Below are positions 47,692-58,046 of a stretch of 64,000 nucleotides of DNA, piece after piece (position 1 is the stretch's first letter; each line of letters opens with the position of its first letter). The DNA lies in the NCBI GenBank assembly GCA_932521025.1, contig OW051473.1, positions 1,240,001-1,304,000 of the forward strand. Direction: 5' to 3'. The notes beneath the pieces were generated by a model that was not told the DNA's origin, made no database searches, and saw only the letters and a program-made list of their open reading frames with translations. The position numbers and the translations under genes are program-made. This stretch comes from Oscheius onirici. Taxonomy: Eukaryota; Nematoda; Chromadorea; Rhabditida; Rhabditidae.

Positions 47692-47944
47692 TTACGCATT
47701 TGAAACTCTTCCTCTGTGGTGGTAAACGTGAATAGGTCTTAACGTGAAAATTTCGTTATCTTGTGCTTTGAAGTACTGCATCACCTGTAACGTATTTTTG
47801 CTTGTGAACTAACATACAAACCTTGATAATAACTACAAAAATCAAGGCAAACGAAGTTAAGACAGCAATGACGAAAAACAATTCGGGTGTCATATTGAAA
47901 ACCAGAGCTCCCGATCCGAAATATGGCTGTCCTTGTGCGTACAT
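47692..47944 (-). CDS. Small single-pass membrane protein
   Basis: Two exons (47944-47822, 47784-47692), about 70 residues. The N-terminus MYAQGQPYFGSGALVFN is Gly/aromatic-rich. One membrane segment follows (ELFFVIAVLTSFALIFVVII), then a polar tail (KVMQYFKAQDN, HVYHHRGRVSNA). The first Met could be preceded by a further exon. It is built like the genes at 45038-45292 and 48609-48912, though their sequences do not align. Confidence 0.45.
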
Positions 47945-48608
47945 TTGCTCTCAACACGAGAGGGGAATGATGTTCCCACCTCTTATGGGGCAAGGAAATT
48001 GCGTAAAGGATTTTAATCAAGAGTTCTTTCCATGTCCTAGTAGGATTGAAGAGTGGCGACGGCAATAATCAACGTAAACATTACTCTGAAAATATCTGTG
48101 AACCTTCTCAGAAACTGCAAGAGTTCGGTACATTTTATTGAACATTCAAAAACTCGTCATTGCGAAATATTTGGAATTTTCAAATGTCTTGGATTGTTTA
48201 GAAACAGAGCGAAAGAAATATAGAACTGACTTTCAGTTTTTCAGTACTCTAATCTGCGGCAGTGGGGCTCTTCACTCAGTTATATATTTAAAACGATATT
48301 TGAAAAGTTTTCTTTTTTTTTCAAAAGTTTTCCCTATGCTAACTAACGCTGCAAAAGGAGGCAGTCAAGAGCTGTTGCCATCAGTGTACTTAAGGTTATC
48401 ACTAATTTATTTTAAATGAAACTGAATTGAACATCCTTTTAAGGCTTGACATTACGCTTTTCTGCCCCTCTTGAGGACACGACGTTTCCCTGCTCTGTCT
48501 CTCAAAGCCATCCCGTCTACTAATTCACTGTAATCAAGACCTACCTCGTCTCTGATTACCGCTAATAGCTCTGCGGCACTTCTTCGAAAATATTTTCCAC
48601 AGACGGAA
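47945..48608. other. Intergenic, no gene recognised
   Basis: An ATG with a hydrophobic start (MFTLIIAVATL, minus strand, near 48078) might be an upstream signal exon for 47692-47944, but no donor site supports it. The rest is AT-rich without features. Confidence 0.3.
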
Positions 48609-48912
48609 ATGCTCTCACAGTTAGGAGAACCAGCTAATAACGAGTACAGTTTATTTGAAGCCCTCGCCAAGGTCCCGATAGAATACTGGATCTACCTAGT
48701 ATTTGTCTTTGTTGCCGTTATCGTTGGCGGATGTGTCTTCGCCGAAAAGGTAGATTATTTTCAGGCAGACATTCAGATTTCAGGAAAATGCTCAAGTCGG
48801 AGCTGATAATGCCGCTGTTGCTGAAACGGCCGCTGCTGGTAAGAATTTCCCATATTCCGTGTAATTTAAATTTGCAGAGCGTTCGCACTACCCAGTAAAT
48901 CCAGCCGTTTAA
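48609..48912 (+). CDS. Small single-pass membrane protein
   Basis: Three exons joined by good GT-AG sites. About 75 residues. The N-terminus MLSQLGEPANNEYSLFEALA is polar, then one membrane segment (YWIYLVFVFVAVIVGGCVF). An Ala-rich acidic tail follows (QVGADNAAVAETAAAERS), ending NPAV-stop. No homologue recognised. Overall topology matches the neighbouring small membrane proteins. Confidence 0.5.
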
Positions 48913-49072
48913 AGGCATTCTAGCCAGTGTGACAAACTTTGTTGTGAATAAATTCGTTTATTCATAACACTCCAACCTTGCTTTCTCCACGATGTTTGCT
49001 AAATTTCTTCAGCCGGATTAGACCAACAAGACAAGCTCTCTTGTCTTTTCTTTTCCTCGCCGAAATCAAGTT

Positions 49073-52000
49073 TCAATCTCTCTGACAACTAAATTCACGT
49101 GTTTCAATTGACATTGAAATCTTTACCTGCGGCGATGCTCGATCCAAATGTCTTTGAAAGAGTTCTTTGCACTCCAAGAACGTGGGTCTTTCTTGTGGTT
49201 CATCATCCCAACATCTCCTCATCAGATCATAGCTGAAAAGTGTGAAAATACCAACAATATATGTTTTGATTTAGATATGTTGCAGTTGAAATTGACCGGC
49301 TGTTGATATTGACCGGAAATTCATTATTGTGGGTTTTTTTATTTATTTCTTCCATATATTTTTTATTTTTTTCTATCAAAACAGATAGATTGATTCATTC
49401 CTCAACTTTTAAGACCAAAACTAGTCATTTATATGGGCTAATGGCTTACCTAAGCCCTAAACAACCAAACATGGCTTGTGAAATTGTTTTCAAGTGTATT
49501 TTTCCGATTTTTTTTTCGGTCGTTTTGGTATCAAAACTTTCCAAAAAAGATATTCTACAATAATAAAAGATAAGAAAATCAGAAAAGATAGAAAAAGATC
49601 GATAAAAATAGAAAACGTGAAATTTCCGGTTAATATCAACGGCTGGTCAATTTCAACTGCAACAGATATATAAGAGAAGACAAACGTACATTTCCTCGTG
49701 ACAATACTGAGGTCTCGACAATCGATGTCCTCTTTTCAGACGGTCAAGTAGTCTATCTGTTTTTAAAGTAGAATATGGAAATGTTCCAAGACTGAAGATC
49801 TCAAACAGCAGGACACCGTAAGACCATACGTCCGACTAAAATGTGTTTTACCTGTAAAACAGCCTGAAGGTACCTCTGTAGTGTAAACAGCTGTTTCAAT
49901 GGCTTCGATGGACATCCATCGAATAGGTCGACGGACCTGCTTGCCTTCTCGGTAGTAGTCTTTGTCTTTCGTCTCTTTCGCCAAACCAAAGTCGGCAACT
50001 TTGCAGATATTGTTGTGTGTGACAAGAACGTTTCGAGCTGCCAAATCTCTGTGCACGCACTAAACATATCCCTGTAACCTCAATGACAATCTGAACTTTA
50101 CCGGAACGTTCGAAATAAAATCCATTCCTTCTGCCACTTGTAGAGCAAAACTGATTAGATCTGATGTAGTCAAGGTATCTGAGCCAGGCAGAAGACGTTC
50201 TGTTTCCGCTTCAGTTCCCCAATTCTCGCATTCTTCGTTCTGAAGGAAATGTTGAACTGTTAAATCTGCATATTTACGGCATATTTGTGTTTTGCAGACT
50301 TTTTTGGAGCAACGTATCCTTCAGCATCCAGCACAGGTCGCAGTTCATCAACAAATCTTTTCGGATTAGATTTGTCGTTGTACTTGAAGAGAAAATCTTT
50401 GAGGTTTCCATTATCACAAAATTCGACAATCATGAAGAGTTCTGCTTTTGAGAGTGCTCTAAACAAATTGTAGCTTTTATGAGCATTTAGGATTACCTTG
50501 GCAGCTTTTTGGTGTTGGCTCCAACTAGGGCCAAAACATTTGGATGTTTGCCAATGGAACTCATAATTTTGATTTCGTCCACCAGCATTTTGAAAGCCAA
50601 CTCGACGTCCTCTGTTAAACCTTTTTTCGAAGGACCTGAAGTATTTATTGGCTAATAGTTTGCAAAAGATATGCATGGTTATTCGTTGTCGACCTATGTA
50701 AAAGGTGATTACTATAAACTGTACCTTTGATAGCGATTGGAAGTTTGGAACAAGATTCCGTCACAAAGTGGCCACTTTTCCGTAAATAGCCTTTGTAGAC
50801 CTCACCAAACATTCCAGCCCCTATCTTAACGCAGACTTTAATGCGAACGCGAAAAGTTGTTACTTGGTCTCCAAACTCGATACACTCTCGAGCAATTTCA
50901 AATTCCCGTTTGTATGACAACTGCTTCACGCGACGATCAATCGGCGTTTTTGACTCCAATTCTTTGTGGGAAACATAAGAGTTAAAACTGGGTTGTTGCT
51001 GTTTGTTGCTGTTGCTGTTTGTATTAAGCTGATTGTACAGTTGGAAAAGCGATCTAAAGATTATTTTTATTAGATTTCTGGGGTTTCAAACGATTGTTGT
51101 TCGTCATTTTTTCTGTGAACTTTTCGTAGCCAAAATGCCAATATAATTGATCCAATTAGAAGAATCACAGCAGCGACACTTGTTAGCACAACAATTGGTA
51201 CAAATTTGGCCGTATGTTGGCTTTTTGCTGTTTCATTATCGGCAATGATGGTTCTTGTTTGGCACAAATATTGGTTCTGGTGAAATCCTGGCTGCGCCCT
51301 GAACATTTTTTTGTATAGTTTCGGGTAAAAACCTACATAAAGACCTGCTTCTGTCTCCGATCTTGAACTACTGCGACAACTTGTTTTTTGATGTCGTCTG
51401 TATCTGTCGTCTGCAATCTCAAAAAGATGCGCGATTCTTCCACAGTTAACGCCTGAAAATATTTATGCGGTTAAAGCACGTTCTACAGAGAGGGTACGTT
51501 ATCGGGCATCAACAGTTTAAACAAACCCTCGGTTGATGATTTATCCACTCTCCGTATGTTAGAGGTTTGTATTCATTCGCGTCAGGCCATGACCAGTTTC
51601 CAGTACTATCAACTACCAGATAAACCCATGCAGCTCTATTCAAGCTGCCTCCCACCAATCCTTAATTCGCAGTTTTTTTTTACTTTTTGACAAACTTGAG
51701 ATTAATGCAAACTCCTTCTTGGTGACAACCGTAGCCAATTGTTGTTTGCATTTTTTTCTCGCTTCAGTAAAAGTCAGCATCTCGGTGTGAAATGTGAAGC
51801 ATCAATACAAAAAAAAATATATTTGTTCAAGTTTCACCTACTTGGTATAATGATGGAGATGGTCAGTATAATTAAGACAAAGCTGAGTTTGTTCTTCCAG
51901 TGATTCCTCGTCCTTTATATGCTTCTCCTGCTAAATATAACTTTTCATACAATTCGTAATAGTTTTAGTTCAATTTACCTATTTTTGTATTGTTTCAGAA

Positions 52001-53082
52001 ACTAAACCTACGTATTAAAAAAAAGAAACGTACCTTTACTTTCTTGTAAGCGCAGAAGGTTCCAGCTTCCCCTTGGCTAGCTTTACCGGGAGTCAGACTT
52101 GACAGATAACAGGTACCGTTTAGCAAACTGAAAGAGATTGATTAGAAGTTTTCCTCTTCTAAGAATTTACATTTCCATTTTTCCTTCTTTATCTGCTGTC
52201 ATTTCATCTGCTCTCCAATGAAGATGCTTGCACGATTCGTCTCGCTCACATGCTATTAGACAGTTGTGCACAGAAATATTTTTTCGCAAAGTTTCAAACG
52301 TAGTTTCGGAATAAGAACAGCAGCGCGAGTGGAACATGGTAGACCTCTCCCCATTTTTGTAATCGTAAAACTAAATTTAGAACTAATATTGCTTAAAAAA
52401 GAGCTTACATGAGTAGACCGCCAGTTAATCGAGCATTCACTATTTTTAACGCAAACAAAAGACAGGTAGGCATCATCTTTGACTCTCCTGAAAGTATCCG
52501 TACTACATGAACAATAGTAACTTACGGGTAATTTCTAGGAGTTTTGGGATTGATAGCCGGATATTCGTTTGGTTCGAAAGTCAGGTCAAGCAAATTTTTG
52601 AATTGAAGAATTTTTGAATTCGCCCAAAAAAGTAGTTCATTTCTTTCCGTACAGTTGCAATTCAGGTTGTATTCAGTTAGTACTTCCAACTCAGTACCCA
52701 GTTCACCGCCGAGTTCCGAACAAATATTCTCTGCCTGCTGCAGAGTTGCTGATTTCTTGGGCATGTAGCTACACCTGAAAAGGGTTTTAGATGAAGCGCC
52801 ATATTTTAAAAACAAAGATCTGATAAATGCTACCGAGTCAAACACAAAAAATTGTATACAAGAAAAAAGTGCTTGATGTTCTCTTGAATAGACGAAAATG
52901 CCAAAAAATGACGCTATGAACAACATATTTTTCCCTGACAGCTTAATCTAGAACACTTACACAAGAATGCCTGAAGTTGTGTTTGTGTAGAGTTCCATAA
53001 ACTTTTCGGGACAATAGTATCCGGCATCAAAAGTAGTGGCAACAGTAGAGATCAGTAAGAGAAGTAAGATACAGAGTCGCAT
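49073..53082 (-). CDS. Receptor tyrosine kinase with C-type-lectin-like ectodomain
   Basis: ATG 53082 starts a signal peptide ([20 protein letters not shown]). The ectodomain has a first lectin-like start ([18 protein letters not shown]) and Cys-rich exons ([22 protein letters not shown]). A clear C-type lectin domain follows ([50 protein letters not shown], ending QYLCQ). One membrane segment ([20 protein letters not shown]) and a basic juxtamembrane part come next. The kinase has [53 protein letters not shown], the activation loop DYYREG with [10 protein letters not shown], and [12 protein letters not shown]. All catalytic residues of an active tyrosine kinase are present. The C-tail is short (SPQRD). 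CTGATAAGA at 53146-53154 suggests intestinal GATA control. A MITE sits in the last intron. Confidence 0.8.
49279..49663. mobile_element. MITE with ~45-base terminal inverted repeats, in RTK intron
   Basis: The left end GTTGCAGTTGAAATTGACCG and the right end, as reverse complement, GTTGCAGTTGAAATTGACCA are near-identical over about 45 bases. Flanking AGATAT at 49273-49278 and again at 49664-49669 looks like a target-site duplication. The 385-base element carries no transposase. It lies in the intron between the last two kinase-domain exons. Confidence 0.75.
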
Positions 53083-53145
53083 CGTTGAACGAGGCAGTGA
53101 AATCCTTTTCAAAAGCATTTTTAACCCTTTTTCAATTTCTCCTCG

Positions 53146-53154
53146 CTGATAAGA
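53146..53154. promoter_or_regulatory. GATA-factor site upstream of the lectin-RTK gene
   Basis: CTGATAAGA, matching the intestinal GATA-factor core used in Caenorhabditis, lies 64 bases upstream of the receptor kinase start codon. Activity is inference. Confidence 0.35.
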
Positions 53155-53509
53155 AGACTAGGAACAGTCAGTTCTTCCTTCCGGAAGAAAACAAAGGAAC
53201 ACTGTTGAATCACGTTTATTTACACAATTGTAGTTTGCGGTCTGGCCCGTTCACATTGTAATCAGGACCGCCATTGGCTGAACAGACAGTTTTCTATGAA
53301 TGTGCCTATGAGGCTGCTAGTCAAAATTGATTTCCCCTTCTGTTTTGGGCTATACACTCACTCCGTTTGATTTCCTAAGGTCTTTCTGCATACTGTAAAC
53401 AGAAGATGATAAGAAATGTAGAAACTTTGGTCACTCCTAAACAGAAAAAATGAATCAATCTCTCTAGTTTTGTATTGAATTTTTCAATTCATAGAACAGT
53501 TTTTGGATA

Positions 53510-53610
53510 TACCGTATTTCTTCTAATAGAAGCACTGTGCTTCTATTTTTCAACCTGCTCGTTTTGGTTGCTTATATTAGAGCAGTGCTTCTATTAGAAG
53601 AAATACGGTA
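53510..53610. repeat. Near-palindromic element with perfect 28-base inverted repeats
   Basis: TACCGTATTTCTTCTAATAG...CACTG at 53510-53537 is repeated perfectly in reverse complement at 53583-53610. The centre is about 45 bases. Ends begin and finish with TA, consistent with a very short Tc1/mariner-related MITE. The left arm has a nested palindrome (AGAAGCACTGTGCTTCT). Confidence 0.7.
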
Positions 53611-53937
53611 CATTTTTATTCGTATTAAGTGGGACTGATTGGTGGGACTGATTGGTCGGGATAGGATCCGGAAGAGTTAAACTAGTTACAAGGAACAGGA
53701 TAGTGATAAATCGTCTACTGTGTGCAAAAAAAACAGCCCCATTAAATGAATACAGATCTTTATGACTTGAGGAACGATTGTACTTGTACAAGTTTCTTTG
53801 TGGTCGAACATAACGCCAAACTTTGTCTTATCAACTAACTGAACAATTAGTCCTACACACAAAAAAAACAAGAAGCAGCCATCAGCTTTATTTGACGGAT
53901 CGTATTATGCACCATTATTGTTATTTTTGATCCGTGG

Positions 53938-54412
53938 CTACAGTATAGCACAGCAGCATTTGTTTTCCGGATGTAGCTCGGCATGATTCGAATCTCTTGA
54001 TTCGTCACGGCTGTTATGATTCCTGGCAGCCTGTGTCTGGCTCGGCTTTTTCCTAATTTTGGTCTTTTTGTCCTTGGAGTTGACGGACGTCTTTGAAGGC
54101 TTCTTTTCCTTCTGGGTCTGGTTGACTGTCGAGGAGGACTTTCTGACTGTCTTGCTGTTCCGAACATCCGAACAGGAAGGCATTGGCGAAGGTAGAGCTT
54201 CTCTCTTGGTATCTTTCTTCTCGGGTTCAGGTTGGGCTACTGGATCGGCAAGAGATGCTCCTTCTCCAGTTGTTGTACCGCAAGTAACTTCATCCAGTGG
54301 AACGTCGTCATATCCGGCCTTTTTCTTCTTGTCGTACTTCTGGTTGGCAACAAGGTCCTCGATATTGGAGTGCTGGCATGGCCGGCAGAAAAAGTTCTTC
54401 GAGTGTTCCTCA
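53938..54412 (-). CDS. Lys/Ser-rich protein with C-terminal CaaX prenylation motif (5' end unresolved)
   Basis: An uninterrupted minus-strand frame reads EHSKNFFCRPCQHSN, NIEDLVANQKYDKKKK, then a Pro/Glu/Lys-rich linker. A strongly basic low-complexity part follows (KKPSKTSVNSKDKKTKIRKK). It ends ENKCCCAIL-stop at 53938. CAIL fits a CaaX box (Leu at X favours geranylgeranylation), and the two preceding Cys are possible palmitoylation sites. Together with the basic stretch this predicts membrane association. The N-terminal C-x-x-C segment is not recognised. No in-frame ATG exists before the Met at 54183, and the upstream DNA has a TATATAAAG and an out-of-frame ATG. The true start is therefore missing, in an unseen exon, or at 54183. 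Confidence 0.45.
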
Positions 54413-54574
54413 GTTCAAAACTTGACTCTTTATATATCTTTTTTAACTACATGTTTTGAACATAGTTTGTTATTTTTCAACGTTTCTTAAAGTTAAAAAC
54501 AAACAATTAATTTTGCCTGTTTTCAAATTGTGCAATAAAGTTGCTGAAAATATTGAATAGTTTTGTGTTCACAG

Positions 54575-54778
54575 ATGCACAGACTGGAACGTTCTATGAT
54601 CAAAGTTTTGTATAAAGGTGCCCGAGAAGGCAATCTTGAGCTAATACTCAAACGAACAAAAGACCTAGTCAAAAAGGTCCAATCAAAGAAGGGCCCAATG
54701 ATAGTACAAGTGAAGTTACAGCAAAAGACTAAACTGCCAGACACGAGACAGCTCAAATATGTATATGAATTAGTTTAA
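54575..54778 (+). CDS. Small basic single-exon frame, unassigned
   Basis: ATG 54575 immediately follows a GTTCACAG acceptor, as for a trans-spliced start or an internal exon. 67 residues, Lys-rich, largely helical (MHRLERSMIKVLYKGAREGN ... LKRTKDLVKKVQSKKG). No homologue recognised. Codon texture is better than the surrounding DNA. Confidence 0.3.
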   Translation: MHRLERSMIKVLYKGAREGNLELILKRTKDLVKKVQSKKGPMIVQVKLQQKTKLPDTRQLKYVYELV

Positions 54779-54887
54779 ATGTTATTTCAAACTTGGTAAT
54801 CTGTAAAACATGTGCATTTTCATTAACTAAGACAATGAACCCGAGATCAAGATAATACGAGATCCCTACTTTGCACCAGGGTTGGTT

Positions 54888-56657
54888 TTAACGTTGCAGA
54901 ATTCTGCCAGCTTTGATGGACTTGTAGGTGATACTGTAAGCCTGATATCCCTCTCGGCTGTAAAGAATGACCGGCAGGATGTTGGATTTGCTCACGAATC
55001 GCTTCTCGATAGCTGAGTCTCCACAAAATCTGAAAACTTATTCTAATATATTTTAGGAAAACATACACTTGTCCTCCAATTCTCGGGTCGTGTTCTGACT
55101 TAACCTCGATTCCGTAAATGCGACAAGAAGCTTTATCTTGAATAGAATGATTGTGAGAGCCGGCTTCAGTAATTCCGTCGATTACCATTTCAATGAAACG
55201 ATCGTCTCTGTGCGTCTAAAAGGAGGTTATAAAGAACATTTTTCACTTACCATGATCCAATAAACGCAGTAGGTATGTTCAAAACTTTTCTGTTTCGTTG
55301 AATTTCCGATCCACAGTCCAGCTATTTGTTGCCTCTCTTCAGCACGCAGAAATCCGCCACACTGAGCTGGCTGAAACAATTCACTGTGAAATTGTGTCAT
55401 TTCATTACTCGACGGTCACATTTGTCACCTGTGAAACCGGAAGGACAGATGCACTTTGAACAGTTGTTCGGATTGGGCATTCCACGGTTCGAACAGTCGG
55501 AAGCACTTTTATCAGGGCAGCGATCTGTAACTGGCCCTCACTTAAAAATTTAACACCATTACCATAACACTTGTAGTTCAAGTTCAGATCGTGTAGGTCG
55601 TAGAATGTTGCCTCCCTCTGGTTGCCCATGGTGTACTGGTACATCGCATTTTTTGCTGTTATCGTAGGAACAAGCGGGTTTATGGAGCTCGAGTTTCTGA
55701 AAATCCAGGATCATCTAAAATCGCAAAGTTTGGCGCAATCCCTCCTGTAAATGCGAGAAAAAACGAGAAAAGAGCAGGTATTGTGCAATAGGCGATCCGT
55801 CTGTCAGTTAACGAAATCGAAGCACAGATAAAGACTTCATAACCGGTAGTAAATGACTGCTTGCGCCAGTTTGAAACGACGACTAACCGGGATAGGTGAG
55901 ATCCGTAATGCATGATGCTTGAATAATCGTAGGGGGTGAAATTTCGCATTTCCGTTCCTGGTGTGAATTGCCAAAGCTGTTCTTCCTAAACGTTATTTCA
56001 ATCTAATCTTCTTAAAAATTAGAATCTAACTTGAAGGTTATCCTTGTTAACGGTCACAAAGTCGACAGCATCGGATCGCTCAAGTGTATGAATCATGCCG
56101 AGCAGATGGAAGAGCTCGTGTTCAGCAATGCCAATCTGAAGTTATGTTTTCATTATTTTAGCATTTAGATTAACCGTTTCGAGGCAGTTCAAATCTGGAT
56201 TCAGGGAGATGGACAAATGATGGTAATACTTCGAAGGCAGCAACATTCCCAGAGCCTTTGCTGAACAGGACCCGTTCCTCCAAATCTGAAAAGAAGTGCA
56301 TTTTGGTTAGAATTTTCTCTTACCGGAACCGCGTTTTTCTGAGAAGACTGTTCCTTGAAGCTGATGCAGGTGTTGGTCTCAATGTGCAGAATTGCAGCTC
56401 GAATTTTGGTGGCTTCCTCGGTAGCTAGAAAGACAAAATATACAGCAGTCGTTTGAGCTAATAATATAAAAAATACTCACTGAACTTTGGATCAAAATAG
56501 ACTGGTATTGGCATGGTCCATCGACGAGCAAAGCCTGCCATCTGTCGCTTTTCTCTTAACCGATTCTTTTTCGCTTAAATGACTAGCAGTACCTGATACC
56601 GTTGGAGCTGCCTCCGAGCACGGCATATGCTAGGAATAGAAGTAGGAAAGGCTTCAT
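54888..56657 (-). CDS. Astacin metalloprotease with EGF-like and CUB domains
   Basis: ATG 56657 starts a signal peptide (MKPFLLLFLAYAVLGGSS), then a very short propeptide with REKR. The protease part opens WTMPIPVYFDPKF. It has the zinc motif HELFHLLGMIH with its catalytic Glu and the Met-turn SIMHYG. The domain ends near NLNYKCY. An EGF-like segment follows (DCSNRGMPNPNNCSKCICPS, GFTGDKCD). A CUB domain comes next (AQCGGFLRAEE ... CVYWIM, RIYGIEVKSE, VFCGDSAIEKRFVSKSNIL), ending ILQR-stop at 54888. Secreted zinc endopeptidase; domain order fits the nematode NAS astacins with EGF+CUB. An intron of about 190 bases splits the protease after HLSR. A TATATAAAT box is about 50 bases upstream of the start. 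Confidence 0.85.
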
Positions 56658-57473
56658 CAGAAGACGAGGCAACTGTGACAAAACTAAGAGAAAATTTATT
56701 TATATAGTAGCTTGAGGTGACACGATTTTGTGGGTGGGCTATTACACGATAGGATCCTCCACAAAATGAACCCCATTAGTTACCGCCCCGAACCGCGCCA
56801 TCCAATAGTCTAGAACAAAGAGGCCAGTTAAATTTATGACTGTGAGCGGCAGAAAATAAAGAAGCGGCTAGTACGCGTCTGTCAATGAGTTTTTGTGTTT
56901 GAAGCTCGCTGTTTGAATGCCGTTCTAACTCGGTCAGCACTGCACAGTACCGTAACCAACAGGGGATTCCGAGGATGTTTAAAACAACTAAATTAATGTT
57001 TGTTGTGACCACTCAGGCAAAGCTTGGGAGCAGTAGCATCACATTGTTCAACAAGAAACGCCTACTACTCCAAATTTTGGGACTTTTAAACAGATCTCAT
57101 TTTGGAAGCTCAAGAATGCATTTTCCAGCTTTGTGATATTCAGAACAGTTGTAGCTCTTGAAAAATGCAACAACTTTGAACATCGTGACGCCTGAAAATG
57201 CTTGGGTCACAGTGCAAACTTGCTCTGAAGCTGCAAACTGCTGATTTTTGGCTTGAAGTACAAGAAATTTTTCAAAATACGTTTTTCCCTACGACCAAAG
57301 CATTTTTAAAGCTCAGATCTGAAAAGTTGTACAACTCACTCAGGGCAATAACTGTGCTGAACACTACAAAGCTGGAAAATGCCTCCGTCAGCTTGAAAAA
57401 TGAGATCTGTTCAAAAATTTCCAAAACTTAGTAAAGACCTTCTCGTCAGTTCAATCTGAAAAGCAAAAAGTTT
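56658..57473. other. Intergenic, astacin promoter side
   Basis: TATATAAAT (minus strand, about 56698-56708) is the likely core promoter of the astacin gene. No further gene; 57050-57430 contains repeated GAAAATGC-like words but no clear structure. Confidence 0.4.
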
Positions 57474-57546
57474 CGACCACGGCAGGATTCGAACCTACAA
57501 TCTTCTGCTCCGTAGGCAGACGCGTTATCCATTGCGCCACGCGGCC
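57474..57546 (-). tRNA. tRNA-Arg (anticodon ACG)
   Basis: Full cloverleaf on the minus strand. The acceptor stem GGCCGCG pairs with CGTGGTC, with two G-U pairs. The D-arm is in TGGCGCAATGGATAACGCG. The anticodon loop CTACGGA is closed by TCTGC/GCAGA. The T-arm is AGGTTCGAATCCT. Loop position 34-36 reads ACG (Arg, CGN). Discriminator G. No intron. It matches the usual eukaryotic tRNA-Arg(ACG) form. Confidence 0.9.
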
Positions 57547-57751
57547 AGTGGTAGTGGCGAAAAGACAGCTGCAGTATATACTGGCTAAATTCTTCGGCAA
57601 TGAAACGGGAGACTTTATACAGAGGTATTAACGTGTTCTCGGGGGAGAGGAGGAGGGGGGATTTGTTCAGCTTTAATGAAAAACTAAACGTTTTGCATTA
57701 AATCATGACGCAGAAATATAAAAACTCTTCTAGAACATTTAATCGAACAAA

Positions 57752-57794
57752 ATGGAAACGAAAACTTACCTCTTACTTTTGCTTCTCTTAAATG
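57752..57794 (+). other. Orphan signal-peptide-like exon
   Basis: METKTYLLLLLLLNG followed by a GT donor. The next 60 bases hold no acceptor/exon and the tRNA-Glu gene follows on the other strand. It resembles the first exon of secreted proteins but appears to stand alone. Confidence 0.15.
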
Positions 57795-57862
57795 GTTTGT
57801 GGAAAACGTTTTAATGTTTCATGAAAGTCCTAAAATCTTTAAAGCTAAAAAGCAAAAAGGAA

Positions 57863-57934
57863 TTCCCATGCCGGGAATCGAACCCGGGCCGCGTGGGTGA
57901 AAACCACGAATCCTAACCACTAGACCACATGGGA
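57863..57934 (-). tRNA. tRNA-Glu (anticodon TTC)
   Basis: Perfect cloverleaf on the minus strand. Acceptor TCCCATG pairs with CATGGGA. D-arm GTCTAGTGGTTAGGAT. Anticodon loop with TTC, read in GTGGTTTTCACCCAC. T-arm CCGGGTTCGATTCCCGG. Discriminator A. No intron. Confidence 0.95.
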
Positions 57935-58046
57935 GGCGAGAAGAGTTCTCCCTCAAGCGAACACAGCACTAGTCTGCGGGCAAAGAGACATGATGACAAG
58001 AGATTTGCTCTTTGGGAAATGGAACAGAATATTTCAGGATAACAAT

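Larger units (their letters stand above)
53083..53937. other. Intergenic, RTK promoter side, with a small palindromic element
   Basis: Contains CTGATAAGA at 53146-53154, 64 bases upstream of the RTK start, and the inverted-repeat element at 53510-53610. A 13-base tandem repeat (GGGACTGATTGGT) occurs around 53629-53655. No gene supported. Confidence 0.4.

Noticed and set aside
49303-49563. Plus-strand hydrophobic frame of 86 codons
   Set aside because: Lies wholly inside the MITE in the RTK intron and is AT-rich; hydrophobicity comes from T-rich codons.
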